Shown here one piece after another: positions 58,180 to 64,000 of a DNA stretch of 64,000 nt. Each line of letters starts with the position of its first letter. Position 1 is the stretch's first letter. The position numbers and the translations under genes are program-made. The notes under the pieces were generated by a model. That model had not been told where the DNA came from. It did no database searches and saw only the letters and a program-made list of their open reading frames with translations. Origin of the DNA: Oxytricha trifallax (taxonomy: Eukaryota > Ciliophora > Spirotrichea > Sporadotrichida > Oxytrichidae); contig ARYC01003167.1 of the NCBI GenBank assembly GCA_000711775.1, positions 1 to 64,000 on the forward strand, in the 5' to 3' direction.

Positions 58180-60240
58180 TAATGGCTTATTCCTTAGTTT
58201 ATTAATGTCCTTCCTTGACTAATGGTCATCTTAATTTCCAACATATTCTTAGTGATGAAGATCTATTTGTTTTTTTTAATTATACTTTTGCAGTCAATCA
58301 TCTAACTTTTACCTTTGCTTATATGCCAAAAATCTCCAATATCGTGTCTTAATGTGCTTTAAGGCAGATTTCAATATGATATCTGCTGATCTACCCTCCA
58401 AGAGGTATGTCATATTCCTTAGAATTTTACTGGAATTAAATATAGGCGTTTATATTGTAATTTTTTTCAGCAATTTCTTCATTTTAACAATCTCCTCATT
58501 CTTCAGATATTTTACCGCTATGAGTGGTGGGTATTTATAGGTTAGCAGAGATCTTTTCCATGCTACCATAACTTAATCATCAATGGTCATGTTGTTAAAC
58601 TTTGTCAGTCACTTTTAAAATTCGGTCTGTTTATTGAATTAATTCAACGTGTCTTTTAGTATTTATATAGTTTTCAAATTTAGGTTAATGACCAGTATTT
58701 CGCTACTCTAACCTTCATCATCATCTCGATTTTTGTTGAGTCGCCTATGAATTATGAAAAATAAAGTGAAAAGTACAAAATATATAGAAAAGCAAATATA
58801 TATATATATATTATGGAAAACTTAATATATAAAATGGAAAAGAATCTCAATGTACAGCAATACAATCAAAACCACTCTTCATCGAATAAATCGCTATCTG
58901 CATGCCAAAATATCTCCTAGTTGGTTCTTGTGCTTCTTTAGTGAAGTACCTTTCTAGTCCAGATTATGTTATTACAAGAACCAACTCCATAATATAAAAT
59001 AAATTAGATATCATTTTTGTAACTTACATGATTTGTGAGTGAGCAAGTTCTTCTTCTTCATCTCTTAAGTTTCTATATTTATTTATTAATTGAATTTTTC
59101 TTATTATAAATTATGAATAATGTTTCTTTTATATAGTTTTAAGTTAAAGTTCTTCTCAATGTTCTTAAGAATAACAAGACCCTTATAAATTATTGTTGCT
59201 CTTTAATTTTGATCAAATGTTATTCGCAAATGTGATTGTATAACTTATTTTATAATCAAAGCAACTCGTTTAGAAATGAAGGGTATCTTGAAGGGAGATA
59301 TTGAATCGCATTGGTGAAATCCTGCTCCCTTGGTTATCCAATTTTGTGTTTTGAATAAATCATTTGCAAGCTTTATTCTGTCGTTTCAATATTGTCCCTC
59401 TTTTATTATAATAGCAGTCTTATCATCCTCTGTCTTCGCTCTTTTCTTTTATTAAAATATCATCATAAGTTTGCTTTTAAGACAGAGTCTGTAAGCTTTC
59501 TAGAGGACGAACAGTAGATAAGATTCTCATCGTTTGCTCAACCTTCTTGAGATCTTAAAATGCTTGAGTAATTTTATTAAGTTTATTAGGTGCTCTTGTT
59601 TTCCTTAAATTCACTTTGATAGACAAAAGTTTGAAGTAGTTCAATCTCTTTATCTTAGAATGTATCCACAATTATCATTTCTACTATTATTAAAATGCGA
59701 GTTAGCCACTAGGGCTTTTGTTTTTTACTTCTGCTTCTGGATAAAGATCCCTTAATTTCGTGCTAAGTAGAGTTATTTTTCCTTCTTTTAGATATTATGG
59801 GATTAGCCCTGACTTCAGTTAATCCATTATCTTTTAACATGCAGCTCTGCGAATGTTCATAGATTCATCTTTATCTTTCCATCAAAATCATCAGGCCCTA
59901 TTGCTATATTGAAGTTGAATTCCTTAATACTTCGCTCTCTGTATAGTAAATATTGCAGAATACTTCCATCTTTTACAAGCCTGTCATCAATTAATCTCTA
60001 ACTTATGGGGTCATCACATATTTTATCTTTCATTTATGTATAATTTGTTATAGAATTATGCAATCCCTTCTTAAATTCCCTATATTTATTCGATTTATTC
60101 TCTCTCCATTAATCAATAATTTTTTTAGCTGCTCTGATTGTTCCTACTTTTGGTCAGTTCCTTCATTAATTTGAAAATTCCCTTTATGTCATTATTTTCA
60201 AAGTACTATACATTCTTTTAAATTTCGGATAAAATTCATA
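58180..60240 (-). pseudogene. LINE reverse transcriptase remnant
   Basis: The minus-strand readings contain YRERSIKEFNFNIAIGPDDF (the LINE GPD block), then IRRAACQKIMDQLKSGLIPQ with YLKEGKITLLSTK (the usual 'iP.~lK.g~i~LlsK' block) and RIKLANDLFKTQNWITKGAG followed by FHQCDSISPFKIPF, which corresponds to the G-x-x-Q-G-D-x-x-S-P palm motif with G to C. A YADD active-site block is not recognisable. A charged helical C-terminal region continues to about 57.7 kb. TAA/TAG are read as glutamine. In-frame TGAs and frame changes are present. Confidence 0.7.
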
Positions 60241-60289
60241 GTGATAAATCTCCATTAGTATTATTCGAGAGAAAATATGGAGCAATAGT

Positions 60290-61320
60290 AAAATAATTAA
60301 TGACAAAACTTAAATCAGAGTTGATATTGTTTAATATGCAAGAAATTCTCAATGATATTAATATATAATGAACAAAATTTATTTATTATTTATTTTAATT
60401 AAAAACTTTAAAATCCTTTGAATTATATGTTTTTGTTTTGGTCTATGACACAATCTCAATTGTTGATTATATAAATTTTAAGTTTATCTACAGTAGATAT
60501 CTTCAGTTGCATTGGGATTTTTTAATATGCTAAAGAAAACTTTTTTTTCTTTAGGTTTTCTTCAAGTGAAATAAAAAGCAATTACTCTAAAATCTAATAG
60601 AAAAATGTAATAATAAAATCTACCTCTAATTCATAAAATTCTCAATATGATATATTTAAAGTCAATATGAAATAGTAAGATAAAATAAAACATAATAATA
60701 TTACAATATTAATACTTCATTCAGATTGTTAAAGTAATGATTTTAGATCATTAAGGAAGAGTTCGAATCTCTATTAAGACAATCTTTTTTTAAAAAAATT
60801 ATTTTAAAATAAAACAAAATGATTAACCAATAATGTTTAATTATAAATTTAATAATTTCATAATACTGGTAAATTTATGCTTTTTATGATAAAAAATGTA
60901 AGCCAACATATAAAATATTTCATTTGTAAGCAGTTTTAACAAAAAATATCTAAATTTTAAGTTAAAACATTAAATAATATACAAACTAACTAAATTAAAT
61001 ATTACTAAAAAAATAATTACACATTTATTATAGAATTAGTAATAAGCTTAAAATGACTATACACCTTTAATTATGACTTGATAAATTAATTAAACTACAT
61101 AATTTACTTAATTAATAAATTAAAATTGTCTTATTAAAATATTACTAGTTCTATAAAAATTTATAAGTTTAGTATTTTTAATGTTTTGAATCTTTTTTTT
61201 ATAATCGATAACTTATTATCCATAGCATAAATAATTTTCATAAAACTGAAATAGGATAAAGTTCGATTGCAACTTAATTAAAGTTAAATCTATAAAGAAT
61301 TAGGATTAATTTTTTAAAGA
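60290..61320. other. AT-rich stretch splitting the LINE
   Basis: Low-complexity AT-rich DNA with a tRNA-like sequence near 60,740. It may be an insertion into the LINE, an eliminated segment, or a decayed linker between its domains. Confidence 0.4.
60706..60781 (+). tRNA. tRNA-like sequence, possible UUA anticodon (UAA = Gln), probably degenerate
   Basis: A 76-nt stretch has a perfect 5-bp anticodon stem AATGA/TCATT around the loop TTTTAGA, giving anticodon TTA. A T-arm of 4 good pairs surrounds TTCGAAT (B box GAGTTCGAATCTC), and a T run follows at 60,784, as for a Pol III terminator. The acceptor stem pairs at only 5 of 7 positions, and the D-arm is long and weak. A different 7-bp pairing (AGATTGT with ACAATCT) exists but does not fit a normal cloverleaf. 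A UUA anticodon would read UAA, a glutamine codon here. Probably a pseudogene. Confidence 0.33.
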
Positions 61321-62270
61321 ATAACGCTAAATTGAGCGTTTGGTCTTCCAATCATAATAGCACCTTCTCCAACTAATTTCTTCAAATTTTATAAGATTCA
61401 ATCTAATTGGTTCCCCAAGAAAGAGTTTACACTTTTTTGAATTAACTCGTTATAGAACTTCTTTCTCAAGTCTTTCGCTTAACTCCTTTATTGAAAGTTA
61501 ATGTCCCCCCCCATCACAATCATTCTTTAGTTTTTGCAGCTTTATAGATCTTATCATATCCAGTAGTATAATATGCAATTCTTTAATTTATTCCGTAAAA
61601 ATGTGTTGTAAAAACCCTTCCTTGCCTAAGATGTTACAGGTTCCAAATTATCTTAAGGTTTTAACCGTTTACATGCAACATATACCATTGTTTATTGCAA
61701 TTATGCTACCATTACTGTACAGTTGATTTGTGTAATATTTAAGTTGTTAAATCCTATTAACTTTTGCTTTTGGACTCGACTTATCAAATAAAATCTGGTC
61801 TATTTTGTTCAATATCTCTCATTATTAAGTCTTGCTTTAGTTTAGAATAAAGTCTCCTTAAATTCTGAATGCAAATGCTTAATTCAGATGCTTTTTATTT
61901 GAATCTGACTCTTATTGTTTATCGTTTGAACTCTTTGCTTATTTTTGGTTCTGTGCAAATCTTTCAATTTTTTCACCAAGCTTTCAATATTTATCTTCTA
62001 AGTTGATAGAATTTAATTTGACGATCATTATTTAGCTGAATACTAAATTTTTCTAAGTTTTTATGTTTTTATGACTAAACTAGTTTCGTGCAAATGTTTA
62101 AGTCTTACTTAAAAAACTATTTTTGAATATGCTAAGTAATCTCTTTGTAATTTTTGATTTCCTGTTTTGTATTCATTGCTTTTTCTCGGCAAATAATGAT
62201 AGTTTCATTCATGGTTGTGTCTTCTAGTACATCATAAATTTATTTATTTTCCATTATAGCTCTTTATTTA
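61320..62270 (-). pseudogene. LINE APE-type endonuclease remnant
   Basis: The minus-strand reading RMIVMGGDINFQ at about 61,490-61,531 is the conserved GGDFN-type block of LINE endonucleases, in a frame continuing KDLRKKFYNELIQKSVNSFL. About 270-330 bp upstream, IEQNRPDFIW fits the 'PDii.lqET' block near the active-site glutamate. A lysine-rich coiled leader extends to about 62,270. Frames are broken, and an 8-C run (61,505-61,512) lies inside the GGD codons. Confidence 0.62.
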
Positions 62271-62274
62271 AAAT

Positions 62275-64000
62275 AAATAATATGTTTTTAAGGATAATAT
62301 TCATGAATCTGTAATAATTATATTGAATTATTTTACAACCAATATCTAAAACTCATTTAATTTCTAAATAAAATTTGATTTGAACATAGAAAAGAAATTA
62401 TTTTGGGAAGTACAGCTCAACATAATAAAAGAAATAGTGTAATCATGATCTCAATTAATGATATGAATTTTACTTTAGATTAAACTCTATGTTTTATATT
62501 TTTGATGATTAATTACTACTGAATTATAATATTTTAATAGTAGCATATATATCTAAATTCTTTGGTTATCTAATATATATGTTATTTATTTACCAAAATT
62601 TATTACTATTCTATATAAATATTCTCAAATTTTGCATTAATTAACTATCATATTTATTTTTAAACCATTATATTGTTGTTTTTTTTATCATTCGAGGTTT
62701 GATCTCGTTCTATTTTTCATGCTTATTTTGATGTTATATCCTATTATTTAGCTTTAGTCAAAGAATTATTATTCAAACTTATGAAAATATCGAAAGTGAT
62801 GCATAAATAAATTATTAATAGCTGTTTTATAAAGGAAAATTCATTCAAATATATAGCTTAAGAGAAATTGGATAATAAAATATACACTTATTGATAACAG
62901 ATTTTGTTCTTAAAGGTACTATAAAGTTTTAATGTAAAAATAGCCACATAAATCTTTTAGTTTTTAGCTTTTTTCTAGATTAATATACAAGAACATTTGC
63001 TTTAAACGTAATTACAGTTTCTATTGAACTTTAAGTTGGAATTAAAAGTACAAATAATGTTTTAATGTTGCTAAAATCTAATTGATCAGTCAGAATTTTG
63101 AATAACTTATTTTATTTCCTATTTTAATTAGTAACCTTGATATAAAAATGGTACTTTATTTGATTTGTATTGGAAATAAAATTTTTGAACTAAATTATTT
63201 ACAAAAATGCTATGATATCCCTTTATAAAAATAATTATTAAAATTGCTAATCTCAATAGAAACTTTAAAATGATTACTTCAATTAAAATTGTTTTAAACC
63301 AATTTCTTTTAATAATTATTCATTAATTCAATAAATAGACTTAGCTGTTAGTGTTAACTTCCAAAGATTGGTATACTTTTATAGATATAATCAAATAAAA
63401 TTGCTTGATTTCATACTAAAAACAATAAATAATTATAATTAATCTACAATGTAAGCTTAAGACCATCATCAATATTATTCGTGATATATGCTTAAGGATC
63501 TAATAATTTTGATAATTTTGAGAAACCTCACTTTGCGAAATCTTGTTCAAGATCATAAACTAATTTTTACCTAAGTAATTCTCTTAATTATTACAATATT
63601 AGATTTGAATATTAATTTTTAAACATAATTTGATTTATATTACTCTAAATATGGAGAAGTTAACACAAAAAATATAAATTTTAAACATCATTTTTTCAAC
63701 TCGTTCAACAAAAATAATAGCAGTTACTTCACCTATTATAATAACAACAAATACAACAACTAATACAACTACAACTACAATCATAACCATTACAACTAAA
63801 AACCTAAACCCCAATTTTTTAAATAAAAGAGATCAGAAAAAACTTACCTGCCACTATTTTGGCAATACTGTAGTTAGAGCTAGAGATTAAAATTCTAAAT
63901 CAAATCTGTGTTAGTAATATTAGAATTTAATATTAAATTTTAATTAAAAATTTATTGATAATGGTCAATAATGTCATTTGCTAAAGCAAGAAAATTGAAT
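62275..64000. other. AT-rich region, CAA-rich patch near the end
   Basis: No gene recognised. At 63,740-63,820 there is an imperfect ACAACT/ACTACA-rich simple repeat ending in a telomere-like AACCTAAACCCCAA; no inverted partner is in the window. Confidence 0.45.

Larger units (their letters stand above)
57660..62270 (-). mobile_element. decayed LINE (non-LTR retrotransposon)
   Basis: The order endonuclease (62.2-61.3 kb) then reverse transcriptase (60.2-58.2 kb) on the minus strand is that of an APE-type LINE. It is split by about 1 kb of AT-rich DNA (60.3-61.3 kb). Both domains are in several frames with TGAs, so the element is dead. Neither end nor a target duplication could be fixed. Confidence 0.72.

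Noticed and set aside
30007-64000. CRISPR arrays, bacterial operons, ribosome binding sites
   Set aside because: Genetic code, introns and transposons are those of a ciliate; no regular spaced repeats of CRISPR type were seen.

Overview
The window looks like germline (micronuclear) DNA of a stichotrich ciliate of the Oxytricha/Stylonychia/Tetmemena type. Three observations support this. (1) Every coherent reading frame uses TAA and TAG as sense codons (glutamine) and stops only at TGA, so standard-code ORFs come out chopped. (2) Several elements have TBE-type ends: C4A4 telomere-like inverted termini with ANT target duplications, a DD34E transposase and a zinc-finger/kinase protein. (3) Most of the sequence is very AT-rich non-coding DNA packed with transposon debris, as expected of DNA removed when the macronucleus forms. 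The genus is an inference.

Layout. 0.9-4.6 kb: a TBE element with exact ends and an ATT duplication, carrying the zinc-finger/kinase gene and a nested 0.8-kb palindrome. 4.7-5.9 kb: two unrecognised ORFs. 6.3-9.0 kb: a second TBE-type block (minus-strand basic gene, ~23-kDa ORF, DD34E transposase). 9.3-12.3 kb: a chromodomain-like ORF and a large cysteine-protease-like ORF, with a 673-bp SINE-like insertion near the 3' end. 16.4-17.6 kb: a deleted TBE. 18.2-20.9 kb and 26.7-28.5 kb: two related minus-strand genes of unknown function; the second sits in a 2.7-kb element with 0.2-kb inverted ends and an ATT duplication. 24.8-26.3 kb: an intact 447-codon ORF overlapped by a basic 99-codon ORF. 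33.4-38.6 kb: decayed TBE copy and a lone TBE end. 38.9-46.0 kb: a 7-kb unit with ~650-bp inverted arms, holding two divergent genes for multi-pass surface proteins that share the same 3' end. 46.4-48.1 kb: another TBE zinc-finger/kinase copy. 51.1-51.95 kb: gene-like DNA that may be macronuclear-destined. 53.3-54.0 kb: second SINE-like copy. 54.7-55.2 kb: a MITE with an 8-bp duplication. 57.7-62.3 kb: a decayed LINE with endonuclease and reverse transcriptase motifs.

The most interesting pattern is a shared integration signature. Five long palindromes (2.7, 21.1, 29.1, 31.8, 50.2 kb) with unrelated sequences are each flanked by a direct AAT. The two TBE elements with both ends visible, and the 2.7-kb ORFan-gene element, are flanked by ATT. 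All fit the ANT duplication of TBE, so one transposase may mobilise a whole zoo of non-autonomous elements. The second novelty is the ORFan-gene element family (18 and 26 kb), with telomere-like internal termini. The third is the inverted surface-gene pair with homogenised 3' ends.

Limits: boundaries and frames were read by eye without database searches. Where frames change inside a gene, I cannot tell decay from introns or internal eliminated sequences.
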